Source: Pseudomonas parafulva
Lineage (GTDB): Bacteria; Pseudomonadota; Gammaproteobacteria; Pseudomonadales; Pseudomonadaceae
Direction: 5' to 3'
NCBI RefSeq assembly: GCF_000800255.1
Contig: NZ_CP009747.1
Span: forward strand, 620,001-684,000
DNA length: 64,000 nucleotides
Position 1 is the stretch's first letter. Every line of letters begins with the position of its first letter. Below are positions 27,186-35,745 of this stretch, piece by piece. The position numbers and the translations under genes were made by a program. The notes under the pieces are model-generated. The model was not told the origin of the DNA. It saw only the letters and a list, made by a program, of their open reading frames with translations, and did no database searches.

Positions 27186-28823
27186 ATGATAAAAATCAGA
27201 TCCCTGCGGACCGAATGGGTCACGCTGCTGGCCAGCCTGTACCTGCTGATTGGCCTCAATCTGTTTCTCTGGAAACACCTGGAGAGCATCGTACCCCCCG
27301 GTTTGGTGGGGCTTTGGTTGAGTCTGGCGTTTGCCTTGCTGATGGTGTTCGCCTTCAATTTGCTGCTGACCTTGCTGGCCTTCAAATATGTATTGAAGCC
27401 GGTATTGATCGTGCTGTTCATGGCCGGCGCGGCGGTCGCCTATTTCATGAATCAATATGGCGTTCTTATTGATGTCGGCATGTTCCGCAATGTTGTGGAA
27501 ACCAACATCGAAGAAGTACGCGACTTACTCTCGCTGAAGTTTGCCTTGTATATGCTCGGGCTCGGTGTACTGCCTTCCTTGTTGCTCTGGAAGACGCCGG
27601 TCGCCTATCGCCCCTGGCACCGTGAGCTGCTGGGCAAACTGGTGGTCAGCGGGGCCTGCGTGACCGCGCTGGCTTCGGTGGCGCTGATCAATTATCAGGG
27701 CCTGTCGTCGCTGTTTCGCAACCACCACGAGATCCGCCTCATGCTCACCCCGAGCAACATCGTCGGCGCCTCTTTGACCTACGCCAGCGAGAAACTCGGC
27801 AGCGCTGCACGGCCTTTCCAGAAATACGGTGAGGATGCCCGCCGGGACGCCGCCTGGCAGCAGCATGCGCGCAAGTCGCTGACCGTGCTGGTGGTCGGTG
27901 AAAGTGCTCGCGCCGAGAACTTCGGGGTACTGGGCTATGCCCGCGACACCACCCCGCGCCTGGCCAAGGAGCCTGGCCTGCTGGGCTTCACCGATGTGCA
28001 CTCGTGCGGCACCGAGACCGCGGTGTCGGTGCCGTGCATGTTCTCCGGCATGACCCGCAAGGACTACGACCCCAGCCTGGCCAGCCGTCGCGAGGGGCTG
28101 CTGGACATTCTCGGCCGCGCCGGCCTGCAGGTGAAATGGCGTGACAACCAGTCAGGTTGCAAAGGCACCTGTTCGCGCTTCGACTACGTCAACCTGACCA
28201 CGGCGAAGGACCCGGTGCTGTGCGCTGGCGGCGAGTGCCATGACCAGATCCTGCTGCAGAATCTCGATACCTTGCTCGATAACCTCGACCAGGACACCGT
28301 GCTGGTCCTGCACCAGATGGGCAGCCACGGCCCGGACTACTACAAGCGCTACCCCGAGGGCTTCGAGCACTTCACGCCGGTGTGCCGCAGCAACGCCCTG
28401 AACCAGTGCAGCCGCGAGGCGATCGTCAACAGCTACGACAACACCCTGACCTACACTGACGCGGTGCTGGCCTCGCTGATCGATACCCTGCGCAAACACC
28501 AGGACAAGGTCGACACGGCCATGATCTATCTCTCCGACCACGGCGAATCGCTGGGTGAATACAACGTGTTCCTGCACGGCACGCCGTACATGCTGGCGCC
28601 GGACCAGCAGAAGCACATCCCGCTGCTGGCCTGGTTCTCCGACAGCTACCGGCAGGACTTCGCGGTGGACACCGACTGCCTGGCCAAGCTGCGTGATACG
28701 CCCCTGAGCCAGGACAACCTGTTCCACTCGATGCTCGGCCTGTTGCAGGTGCACACCCAGGTCTACCAGCAGTCGCTGGACCTGTTCGCCGGCTGTCGGC
28801 CCTGGTTGACGGCGAAAAACTGA
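27186..28823 (+). CDS. eptA: Phosphoethanolamine--lipid A transferase (EptA family)
   Basis: A 545-aa inner-membrane enzyme that adds phosphoethanolamine to lipid A or core, lowering surface charge and polymyxin binding. Four to five TM segments (about 10-175) precede a periplasmic sulfatase-fold domain. Metal and catalytic motifs are VVGESARAENFG, the nucleophile Thr in GTETAVSVPCMFSG, and YLSDHGESLGE. The six-plus cysteines of the catalytic domain are present. An AT-rich regulated-looking region precedes it. Core-modifying CptA-like activity is an alternative. Confidence 0.88.
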   Translation: MIKIRSLRTEWVTLLASLYLLIGLNLFLWKHLESIVPPGLVGLWLSLAFALLMVFAFNLLLTLLAFKYVLKPVLIVLFMAGAAVAYFMNQYGVLIDVGMFRNVVETNIEEVRDLLSLKFALYMLGLGVLPSLLLWKTPVAYRPWHRELLGKLVVSGACVTALASVALINYQGLSSLFRNHHEIRLMLTPSNIVGASLTYASEKLGSAARPFQKYGEDARRDAAWQQHARKSLTVLVVGESARAENFGVLGYARDTTPRLAKEPGLLGFTDVHSCGTETAVSVPCMFSGMTRKDYDPSLASRREGLLDILGRAGLQVKWRDNQSGCKGTCSRFDYVNLTTAKDPVLCAGGECHDQILLQNLDTLLDNLDQDTVLVLHQMGSHGPDYYKRYPEGFEHFTPVCRSNALNQCSREAIVNSYDNTLTYTDAVLASLIDTLRKHQDKVDTAMIYLSDHGESLGEYNVFLHGTPYMLAPDQQKHIPLLAWFSDSYRQDFAVDTDCLAKLRDTPLSQDNLFHSMLGLLQVHTQVYQQSLDLFAGCRPWLTAKN

Positions 28824-28824
28824 G

Positions 28825-28840
28825 GGTCGCGCTCGCGACC
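28825..28840. terminator. Short hairpin after the eptA-like gene
   Basis: GGTCGCG-CT-CGCGACC is a perfect 7-bp inverted repeat immediately after the stop codon. No T-run follows. It may protect the 3' end or weakly terminate. Confidence 0.35.
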
Positions 28841-28925
28841 GCTGATCGCCACCACGGATGGCCCGGGTTTCACCAGCAGTGCCCGCGCCGTATATACTGC
28901 GCGCCAATGTTTGTGGGAGAGCCTC

Positions 28926-30059
28926 GTGGCCATCGAAATACACTGGATCCGTGATGACCAGACCCTGGCCGAACGCTGCCGGGCCTGGCGCGAACTGCCT
29001 TTCGTGGCCGTCGACACCGAGTTCATGCGGGTCGACACCTTCTATCCCAAGGCCGGCCTGGTTCAGGTCGGCGACGGTCAACGGGCCTTCCTCATCGATC
29101 CGCTGGCGATCCGCGACTGGCAGCCGCTGGGCGAGTTGCTCGAAGACAGCACGGTGGTCAAGGTGCTGCACGCCTGCAGCGAAGACCTCGAGGTGCTGTT
29201 GCGCCTGACCGGCAAACTGCCGCAGCCGCTGTTCGACACCCAGTTGGCGGGCGGCTATCTGAACATCGGCTTTTCCATGGGCTATTCGCGCCTGGTCCAG
29301 GACGTGCTCGGTATCGAGCTGCCCAAGGGCGAGACCCGCTCCGACTGGCTGCAGCGACCGTTGTCCGACACCCAGGTGAGCTACGCCGCCGAAGATGCCG
29401 TGCACCTGGCCGAGCTGTTCGAAGCCCTGCGCCCGCGGTTGTCCGACGACAAGTACGCGTGGGTGCTGGAAGACGGTGCCGAGCTGGTGGCGCAGATGCG
29501 CCGCGAGGTCGATCCGCAGACGCTCTACCGCGAGGTCAAGCTGGCCTGGAAGCTGGGTCCGCAGCAGCTCGCCGTGCTGCGCGAGCTGTGTGCCTGGCGC
29601 GAGCGCGAAGCCCGCAGCCGCGACGTGCCGCGCAATCGCATCCTCAAGGAGCACGCACTTTGGCCCATGGCCAAAGGTCAGCCGGACAACCTCTCGGCCC
29701 TGGCCAAGATCGAGGACATGCATCCGCGCACCATCCGCCAGGACGGCGAAACGCTGCTCAAGCTGATCAAGGACGCTGCCAGCCAACCGCCCGAGCAATG
29801 GCCGGCGGTGCTGGCCGAGCCTCTGCCGATCGAGGCCGCCGGCCTGATCAAGCGCCTGCGCGCCATCGGCCAGGCTGAAGGTGAACGCCTGGGCATCGCG
29901 CCGGAACTGATGCTGCGCAAGAAATCCCTGGAAGCCCTGCTCAAGAGCGGCTATCCCAACGGCCCCTACCAACTGCCCGAATCGCTGCGCGGCTGGCGCC
30001 GCGAACGCATGGGCCAGGCCCTGCTGGCTGATCTGGCAGGTGCCGGAGAGACGCCATGA
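28926..30059 (+). CDS. rnd: Ribonuclease D
   Basis: A 377-aa 3'-5' exoribonuclease for tRNA and small-RNA 3' trimming. The DEDDy exonuclease motifs are [17 protein letters not shown] and the [12 protein letters not shown] block. A HRDC domain (about 205-285) and a second C-terminal helical domain follow. I chose GTG 28926 ([11 protein letters not shown] by alignment), with GGGAGAG 7-12 bases upstream. It overlaps ycgL by 4 bp (ATGA). Confidence 0.94.
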   Translation: MAIEIHWIRDDQTLAERCRAWRELPFVAVDTEFMRVDTFYPKAGLVQVGDGQRAFLIDPLAIRDWQPLGELLEDSTVVKVLHACSEDLEVLLRLTGKLPQPLFDTQLAGGYLNIGFSMGYSRLVQDVLGIELPKGETRSDWLQRPLSDTQVSYAAEDAVHLAELFEALRPRLSDDKYAWVLEDGAELVAQMRREVDPQTLYREVKLAWKLGPQQLAVLRELCAWREREARSRDVPRNRILKEHALWPMAKGQPDNLSALAKIEDMHPRTIRQDGETLLKLIKDAASQPPEQWPAVLAEPLPIEAAGLIKRLRAIGQAEGERLGIAPELMLRKKSLEALLKSGYPNGPYQLPESLRGWRRERMGQALLADLAGAGETP

Positions 30060-30349
30060 AACGTATCTGTTCGATCTACAAGAGTCCGCGCAAGCAGGAA
30101 ATGTACCTCTACGTGCTCAAGGCCGATGGCCTGGCGCGCGTGCCCGAGGCGCTGCTGCCGTTCTTCGGCGCCCCGGTGCATGCCTTCGACCTGGTGCTGT
30201 CCCCCGAGCGAACCCTGGCCCGCGAGGACATCGCCAAGGTGCTGGAAAACCTCGAAAGCCAGGGCTATCACTTGCAGATGCCACCGCCCCAGGACGATTA
30301 CATCGAGCACCTGCCCGAAGAATTGCTGCGCCGTAACGATCCGGCTTGA
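30056..30349 (+). CDS. YcgL domain protein
   Basis: A 97-aa protein of the YcgL (DUF709) family, recognised from [20 protein letters not shown] near the start and [22 protein letters not shown] near the end. It is a single alpha/beta domain of unknown function. It is commonly encoded directly after rnd and is translationally coupled to it here. Confidence 0.9.
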   Translation: MKRICSIYKSPRKQEMYLYVLKADGLARVPEALLPFFGAPVHAFDLVLSPERTLAREDIAKVLENLESQGYHLQMPPPQDDYIEHLPEELLRRNDPA

Positions 30350-30421
30350 GCCGGGTTCGATCACCCCCATTCAGGCGGTCGCTGACGGACTGCCTGCGTC
30401 GTACGTCAAGGTTTTCTAGAA

Positions 30422-31354
30422 ATGCGCGTTTTGATCGCTGAACAGGATCATGCCCTTTACGCTCGCCTGCTGGGCGAGCTGGCACCGGACCTGGAGGTCC
30501 TGACCAGTGGCGATTCCGCCGAGCTGGCGCGTCAGGCGCCGCAGTGCCCGGTATGGCTGGGCGAGCCGCACCTGGTCGCCAGCCTGCTGCGCCAGGGGCA
30601 CGTCCCGGCCTGGCTGCAGTCCACTTGGGCCGGTATCACCCCGCTGCTGGCCGAGGGCCTGCCGCGCGACTATCGGCTGAGCCGCGCCGTGGGCATTTTC
30701 GGTCAGGTCATGGCCGAATACATGCTCACCTACATGCTGATTCACGAGCGTGACGTGCTGGCGCGCCTGGTCAGCCAGGTGGAGCGGCGCTGGGACGCTC
30801 GCCCGGGAAACAGCCTGCAAGGGCGCAAGGTGCTGATCGTCGGCACTGGCGACATCGGCCAGCGCGTCGCCGAGTTCCTGCTGCCGTTCGGCGTGACCCT
30901 GTACGGCATCGCCAGTACACCGCGCGAGCAGGCGCCGTTCGTCGAAGTGGCCGGGCTGGAGGCGCTGCCGCGGCGGGTGGCAGAAGTCGACTACGTGCTC
31001 AACCTGCTGCCCGACACCCCGGCCACCCACGACCTGTACGATGCCGCGCTGTTCCAGCGCTTCAAGCCCACGGCGCTGTTCATCAATGCCGGACGCGGCG
31101 TGGCGGTGGTCGATGCCGACCTGGTCGAGGCGCTCAAGAACGGTCATCTGGCCGGTGCGGTGATCGACGTGTGCCGTCAGGAACCGCTGCCGCAGCGCCA
31201 TCCGTTCTGGACCGCCTGGGGCTTGCTGCTGACCGGGCACAGCTCGGCACCGACCTCGCCCGAGGCCATGGTGCGACTGTTCATCGACAACCTGCGGGCC
31301 TACACGGCGGGGCAGCCCGTGCGCGGCGAAGTGGATTTCGCCCGAGGCTATTAA
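30422..31354 (+). CDS. D-2-hydroxyacid dehydrogenase (GhrA-like)
   Basis: A 310-aa NAD(P)-dependent 2-ketoacid reductase. The Rossmann motif [10 protein letters not shown] is near residues 139-148. Catalytic Arg is in [10 protein letters not shown], Glu is in the DVCRQEPLP segment, and His is in [10 protein letters not shown]. The short N-terminal domain and GHSSAP resemble the glyoxylate/hydroxypyruvate reductase A group rather than LdhA. The substrate is not certain. It lies between ycgL and ycgN in a likely shared transcription unit. Confidence 0.85.
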   Translation: MRVLIAEQDHALYARLLGELAPDLEVLTSGDSAELARQAPQCPVWLGEPHLVASLLRQGHVPAWLQSTWAGITPLLAEGLPRDYRLSRAVGIFGQVMAEYMLTYMLIHERDVLARLVSQVERRWDARPGNSLQGRKVLIVGTGDIGQRVAEFLLPFGVTLYGIASTPREQAPFVEVAGLEALPRRVAEVDYVLNLLPDTPATHDLYDAALFQRFKPTALFINAGRGVAVVDADLVEALKNGHLAGAVIDVCRQEPLPQRHPFWTAWGLLLTGHSSAPTSPEAMVRLFIDNLRAYTAGQPVRGEVDFARGY

Positions 31355-31479
31355 CCCGTTTCCCCAGGCCAGCGCAGGGTCTGGGCGCTGACCGGCGGTC
31401 TGGCATTGCGCCGGGACAGGCTCTAGACTGGCGCCGCCGCGCGCCGCGGCCTTTTTACGTGACTGCAGGAACCTGTCTG

Positions 31480-31929
31480 ATGATCGCCGACACCGCGCCG
31501 TTCTGGCGGCGCAAGACCCTCGACCAGCTCGATGCGCACGAGTGGGAGTCGCTCTGCGACGGCTGCGGGCTGTGCTGTCTGCAGAAGCTTGAAGACGAGG
31601 ACGACAACAGCATTTACTACACGCGTATCGCCTGCAAACTGCTGGACCTGAAATCCTGCCAGTGCAGCGACTACCCCGGGCGCTTCGCCCAGGTGCCCGA
31701 TTGCATCCAGCTCACGCCGGGCAAGGCCGACCAGTTCAAGTGGCTGCCGACCACCTGTGGCTATCGTCTGGTCAGTGAGGGCAAGGACCTGCCGGCCTGG
31801 CATCACCTGGTATGCGGCGATCGCGAGCAAGTCCATGAGCAGCGCATTTCCCAATCCGGACGCATGTTCAGCGAGAACGATGTCGACGAAGACGATTGGG
31901 AAGACCATCTGATTTTCCGCGCCGGTTGA
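31480..31929 (+). CDS. YcgN family cysteine-cluster protein (UPF0260)
   Basis: A 149-aa protein of the YkgJ/YcgN superfamily, in which conserved cysteines coordinate a metal or Fe-S centre. Eight or more Cys are visible, including CDGCGLCC (26-33), [19 protein letters not shown] and CGD. Function is unknown. ATG 31480 is preceded by GCAGGAACC. The rnd-ycgL-ycgN grouping is conserved in gammaproteobacteria. Confidence 0.9.
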   Translation: MIADTAPFWRRKTLDQLDAHEWESLCDGCGLCCLQKLEDEDDNSIYYTRIACKLLDLKSCQCSDYPGRFAQVPDCIQLTPGKADQFKWLPTTCGYRLVSEGKDLPAWHHLVCGDREQVHEQRISQSGRMFSENDVDEDDWEDHLIFRAG

Positions 31930-31969
31930 GCCCCGGCGTCTGTCCTGTTGCCGAACGAGGAACCTGAAT

Positions 31970-33175
31970 ATGCGCCCGTGGTTGTTGCTGCTAGGTCTGC
32001 TGGTCAGCGTGCCGGCCTGGGCGAAGAAGGTCGATCTGGATTATCAGGTGCGCCTGTTGCCCAAAAGCGGCCAGGCTGAGGTGCGTGTGACCCTGGCCGA
32101 TGGCAGCGCCGTGCGCAGCCTGGACTTCGATCTCGGGCGTCAGGGCGTCTACAGCGATTTCCAGGCCGACGGCCAGTGGCAAACGCACGACGGTCGTGGC
32201 GTCTGGCAACCCGGTCCCGGCAAGACCCGTCTCAGCTACCGGGTGCAGTTGGACGTCAAACCGGCGAACAGCGCCCACGAATCGCGGATCACGCCACACT
32301 GGGCGTTGTGGCGCGGTGAGCAACTGGTGCCGGCTGCACGCCTGGATCAGCAGGACGGCACCGAGCTGGTGGCGCGCCTGAGTTTCGAGCTGCCGTCGGG
32401 CTGGCAAAGCGTGGAGACGGCCTGGCCGCGCATCGGCAAGCGCAGGTTCCGTATCGATGACGTCTCGCGGCTGTTCGACCGGCCCACTGGCTGGATGCTG
32501 GCGGGCAACCTGGGCAGTCGACGCGCCCGCCTGGGCGATACCGAAGTGACGGTGGCCGCGCCGCAAGGGCAGGGCATGCGACGCATGGACACCCTGACAT
32601 TGCTCACGTTCGTGTGGCCGCAGGTGCAGGCGGTCTTCCCGCGAACGCCGGCCAAGCTGCTGGTGGTCGGCGCGCGTGACGACGTGATGCGCGGCGCTCG
32701 GGCCTCTCACAACTCGCTGTACCTGCACAGCGGCCGTGCATTGATTGGCGAGAACGGTAGCAGTGCGATGCTGCGCGAACTGGTGCAGGTGTTCGCGCAG
32801 ATCAAGGACCGCGAGCGCAGCGACTGGCTGGGCGAGAGCCTCACCGACTACTACGCCACCGAACTGCTGCGCCGCGCTGGCGGACTCAGCGACGACCGCT
32901 ACCGCGTCGTGCAAGCACGCTTGCAGAACGACAGCGCCCAGGTAGGCTCGCTGCGCGGCGATCAGGCTGACGCGGCACAGGTGGCCCGCGGCGTGTTGCT
33001 GCTACAGGCGCTGGATCGCGAGATTCGTCTGCACACCCACGACCAGCGCTCGCTGGACGACGTCACCCGTGCCCTGATGCGTCTGCCCAGCGTGAGCACG
33101 GAGGAATTCGTGCAGATCAGCGAGCGTGTGTTGGGGCGCCAGTCCGACGTCCTGCAGAGCAAACTGCTGCGCTGA
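31970..33175 (+). CDS. Exported protein resembling an inactive M61/M1-type peptidase
   Basis: A 401-aa protein with a signal peptide (about 1-18, ending AWA). A beta-rich N-terminal half is followed by a helical domain laid out like gluzincin metallopeptidases. In that domain, MLRELVQVF (267-275) sits where the HExxH zinc helix should be, and DWLGESLTDYY (285-295) matches the downstream Glu/TDYY motif. Both zinc histidines are replaced (Arg269 and Gln273) while the catalytic-type Glu270 remains. A binding or scaffold role is inferred. ATG 31970 has GAGGAACC upstream. Confidence 0.65.
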   Translation: MRPWLLLLGLLVSVPAWAKKVDLDYQVRLLPKSGQAEVRVTLADGSAVRSLDFDLGRQGVYSDFQADGQWQTHDGRGVWQPGPGKTRLSYRVQLDVKPANSAHESRITPHWALWRGEQLVPAARLDQQDGTELVARLSFELPSGWQSVETAWPRIGKRRFRIDDVSRLFDRPTGWMLAGNLGSRRARLGDTEVTVAAPQGQGMRRMDTLTLLTFVWPQVQAVFPRTPAKLLVVGARDDVMRGARASHNSLYLHSGRALIGENGSSAMLRELVQVFAQIKDRERSDWLGESLTDYYATELLRRAGGLSDDRYRVVQARLQNDSAQVGSLRGDQADAAQVARGVLLLQALDREIRLHTHDQRSLDDVTRALMRLPSVSTEEFVQISERVLGRQSDVLQSKLLR

Positions 33176-33185
33176 GAGGCCGTCC

Positions 33186-33527
33186 TCAGACTTCGCTGAG
33201 TGGATCCTTGCCGGTCACGGTCACTGTGCGCGTGGCCGATTCGGCGCTGTCCTTGAGTGCCCTGAGCTCGGCGGCGCCGCGATCGATTTCGGCGTTCAGG
33301 CGACGGTAGTCCGCGCGCTGTTTCTGCAGCCACGCCTTGGCCTGGCACTGGCCTTTGAGCCCACGGGCCAGCGCGAGGCCGCCAACCGTCACCTGCAGCA
33401 GGCCGATCAGGCCACCACGGCGCATGCCTTTGCTGACCATCAGTGCACCACCGGCCAGCGAGCTGACGCGTTCCCAGCCTGTGACGTTGTGATCGTGCTC
33501 GGCAGCGGGTGAGTGGATATCGAACAT
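33186..33527 (-). CDS. DUF2892 (YgaP-like) membrane protein
   Basis: A 113-aa protein. After a polar N-terminus, a Gly-rich hydrophobic stretch (about 20-58, GWERVSSLAGGALMVSKGMRRGGLIGLLQVTVGGLALARGLKG) matches the short DUF2892 inner-membrane domain. A coiled C-terminal half of about 50 residues follows. Function is unknown. GGAG lies 6-9 bases before ATG 33527 on the coding strand. Confidence 0.75.
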   Translation of the reverse strand: MFDIHSPAAEHDHNVTGWERVSSLAGGALMVSKGMRRGGLIGLLQVTVGGLALARGLKGQCQAKAWLQKQRADYRRLNAEIDRGAAELRALKDSAESATRTVTVTGKDPLSEV

Positions 33528-33628
33528 GGGGGAATCTCCTGATGGGGTGGGTTCATCAGCTGACCCAGGGGCACGACTGGCGTTCAGTACAATCGCTCAG
33601 CGGCCCGTGCGCGTGATGGGCTGCGGAC

Positions 33629-34678
33629 TCAGTGAGCGTGGCTCGCAGGGCGTCGGCCGCCCTTGACGCAGCCCTGGCGTTTTTCCCGAGAAGGCCCATA
33701 GCCAAAGAACGATCGATAGCACTTGCTGAAGTGGCTGGCCGAGACGAAGCCGCAGGCGACGGCGACTTCCATGATCGGCAGATCCGAATGTTGCAGCAGG
33801 CGCCTGCTTTCGGTGATCCGCAGCTCCAGGTAGTAGCGCACCGGTGTGGTGTTGAGTTGACGCTGAAACAGCCGACCAATCTGACGTTTGGAGCGTCCGA
33901 CGTATGCCGCGAGCTGGTCCTGGCTGAGCGGCTCCTCGAGATTGGCGCTCATCAGGGTGATCGCTTCGCGCAGCGGCTCGCTGATGTTGGCTTGCGCAGC
34001 CGGAGTCGTGCGTCGGTAGCGCGAGGACTCGAAGGCAAGAATGGCTGTGATGCCTTCGGCCAGGGCAGGGCCCCGGCGCTGGCCGATCCACTCCAGCATC
34101 ATGCTCAACGCACCCGCCGGACTGGCCGCGCTGAGCCGGTCGCGATCAATGCAGTAGGCCTCGCTGCTCACTTGTCCATGGCGCGCAAGTTCGGCGAGCG
34201 CCGCGCGATGTTCTGGGTGTACCGCACATCGATAGCCGTCGAGCAGCCCAGCCCGGCCGAGGAACCAGGCACCGTTCCACAGGCCGGCCAGAGCCACCTT
34301 TCGGCGGGCCAGTTCCTGCAAGCTGGTCGCCAGATCCTCGGGCAACGTCAACGGGGTCCGTAGCCCGCCACAGATCACCAGCAGGTCCAAGGGCTGGGCC
34401 ACGCATTCGCTCAGGCTTGCGCTAGGGCCGATCAGGATGGCCAGGTCACTGGTCAGTGCTGCGCTATCCAGGCTGCAGGTGCTGTGGCTGAAGGCGCCGG
34501 GCTGGATCAGGTTGGCGGTGACCAGTGCGTCCAGCGCCTGGGTGAAGGCCAACAGGGAAAAGTGCTCCAGCAGCAGGAAGCCTACGTTCAGGCCAGGGCC
34601 GCCAGTCTCCAGGTCGGCAGGAATGAAGCGGGAATTGGGGCCATGCAGGGCCGAACCGAACGTTCTCTTGGCAATCAA
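33629..34678 (-). CDS. GlxA-type AraC regulator (DJ-1/PfpI plus HTH)
   Basis: About 349 aa. An N-terminal class-I-amidotransferase-like domain (LNVGFLLLEHFSLLAFTQALDAL, LLVICGGLRTP, LAGLWNGAWFLGRAGLLDGY) precedes an AraC/XylS double HTH with ISEPLREAITLMSANLEEPLSQDQLAAYVG and VAVACGFVSASHFSKCYRSFFGYGPSR. The nucleophile-elbow Cys of true DJ-1 enzymes is replaced, as expected for a sensor. No ATG lies in the open frame, which reaches 34768. TTG 34678 with GAGG upstream is my best start. It diverges from the GntR gene. Confidence 0.8.
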   Translation of the reverse strand: MIAKRTFGSALHGPNSRFIPADLETGGPGLNVGFLLLEHFSLLAFTQALDALVTANLIQPGAFSHSTCSLDSAALTSDLAILIGPSASLSECVAQPLDLLVICGGLRTPLTLPEDLATSLQELARRKVALAGLWNGAWFLGRAGLLDGYRCAVHPEHRAALAELARHGQVSSEAYCIDRDRLSAASPAGALSMMLEWIGQRRGPALAEGITAILAFESSRYRRTTPAAQANISEPLREAITLMSANLEEPLSQDQLAAYVGRSKRQIGRLFQRQLNTTPVRYYLELRITESRRLLQHSDLPIMEVAVACGFVSASHFSKCYRSFFGYGPSREKRQGCVKGGRRPASHAH

Positions 34679-34740
34679 CGTGAGGCGCCTCGCAAAGTGA
34701 AAGAGGAGGAAAAAGCGCGCGCGACTGATTGTATTCTTTG

Positions 34741-34748
34741 TGTATACA
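34741..34748. promoter_or_regulatory. TGTATACA octamer, candidate GntR-type operator
   Basis: A perfect TGT-N2-ACA palindrome (TGTATACA) upstream of the AraC-type gene. It matches the core of known GntR-family operators (TTGTATACAA class). It belongs with the two TGTAGACA copies 104-155 bp away. Confidence 0.45.
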
Positions 34749-34851
34749 TTGCGTCGAGGTCTGGCCAAGACGCCGGTTTACCTCGCGCCGACACCCATTT
34801 ATGGTCAAATAGCGACGCCTTTGTCTGAGGCCGACCCCTCGCCTGATTCGC

Positions 34852-34868
34852 TGTAGACACATTGTCTA
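34852..34868. promoter_or_regulatory. TGTAGACA plus TAGACA-N3-TGTCTA operator
   Basis: TGTAGACA (34852-34859) forms part of a perfect 15-bp palindrome TAGACACATTGTCTA (34854-34868). It overlaps TTGTCT (34862-34867), a possible -35 for the GntR gene. It is therefore a good candidate for autoregulation. Confidence 0.55.
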
Positions 34869-34886
34869 AAGCGTCCCTATATTCGT

Positions 34887-34903
34887 TATACAAATTGTAG
34901 ACA
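34887..34903. promoter_or_regulatory. Second TGTAGACA site near the GntR start
   Basis: TATACA-AAT-TGTAGA has the same 6-3-6 layout with one mismatch, and contains TGTAGACA (34896-34903), exactly 44 bp from the first copy. TATACA at 34887-34892 could also serve as the -10. The site lies 7 bp before the proposed ATG. Confidence 0.5.
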
Positions 34904-34910
34904 TAGACCT

Positions 34911-35651
34911 ATGAGCCCTCGAAAAGCCGCCATGAACGTCAGTCACGATGACCACCACGCCCCCACAGTCGGGCCTGATCGCAAGGCGGTGCTGGCCGAT
35001 GCCCTGCGCCGACGCATTCTGAGCATGGAGCTGGCGCCCGGTGCCGGAGTAGACGAGCTGGCACTGTGCGAAGAATTCGGTTTGTCGCGACCGCCAGTGC
35101 GTGAACTGCTGCGTCAGATCGCTGCCGAGGGCTACATCGAACTGGAAGCCAATCGCGCCCCGCGCGTTGCGGCGATGAACCATGACTCTCTGCACAGCTT
35201 TTTCCTGGCTGCGCCGCTGATCTACATCGCCACCACGCAACTGGCGGCGACCCATGCCCGTGCCGAAGAAATCGACGAGCTCAAGGGAATACAGGCGCTG
35301 TTTCGTGCGGCGATCGAGCAACAGGATGTGGAGAACCGCGTGCTGTACAACGACGCTTTCCACCTGCAGATCGGCAAGATGGCGCACAACGACTACCTGA
35401 TGCCCAGCCTGCGACGGCTGCTGATCGACCACACCCGCCTGGGCAAGATTTTCTACCGTCACCCGACCACCGATGACATGCAGCGCGACCTGGAGCTGGC
35501 CTGCGTGCAGCACGATCAGATGATCGAAGCGATCGAGGGTCGCGATCCACAGACGGCTGGGGAGCTGGTGCGCGAGCACTTCGAGCTGTCCCGGCGCCGC
35601 ATGGCCGAATACGCGGCACCCCAGGGAATGGAAGTGGCATTGGCCTTGTAG
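34911..35651 (+). CDS. GntR-family regulator, FCD (FadR) subfamily
   Basis: A 246-aa protein. A winged HTH (about 25-90, LADALRRRILSMELAPGAGVDELALCEEFGLSRPPVRELLRQIAAEGYIELEAN) precedes an all-helical FCD ligand domain. In that domain, Asp and His residues (NDAFHLQI, HPTTDD, EHFELSRRRM) fit a metal-dependent ligand pocket. It leads the cluster 35746-41042 and is probably its repressor. Ribosome-binding sequence is poor for both ATG 34911 and ATG 34932, so the exact start is open. Confidence 0.88.
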   Translation: MSPRKAAMNVSHDDHHAPTVGPDRKAVLADALRRRILSMELAPGAGVDELALCEEFGLSRPPVRELLRQIAAEGYIELEANRAPRVAAMNHDSLHSFFLAAPLIYIATTQLAATHARAEEIDELKGIQALFRAAIEQQDVENRVLYNDAFHLQIGKMAHNDYLMPSLRRLLIDHTRLGKIFYRHPTTDDMQRDLELACVQHDQMIEAIEGRDPQTAGELVREHFELSRRRMAEYAAPQGMEVALAL

Positions 35652-35745
35652 CTGCAGCACTCACCGTCACCCTGGACGCCGGCAGGACGCTGGCAGGGGC
35701 GAGCGTGATGAGGAACAGACGCTAACAACAATATCGGGTTCCTAC

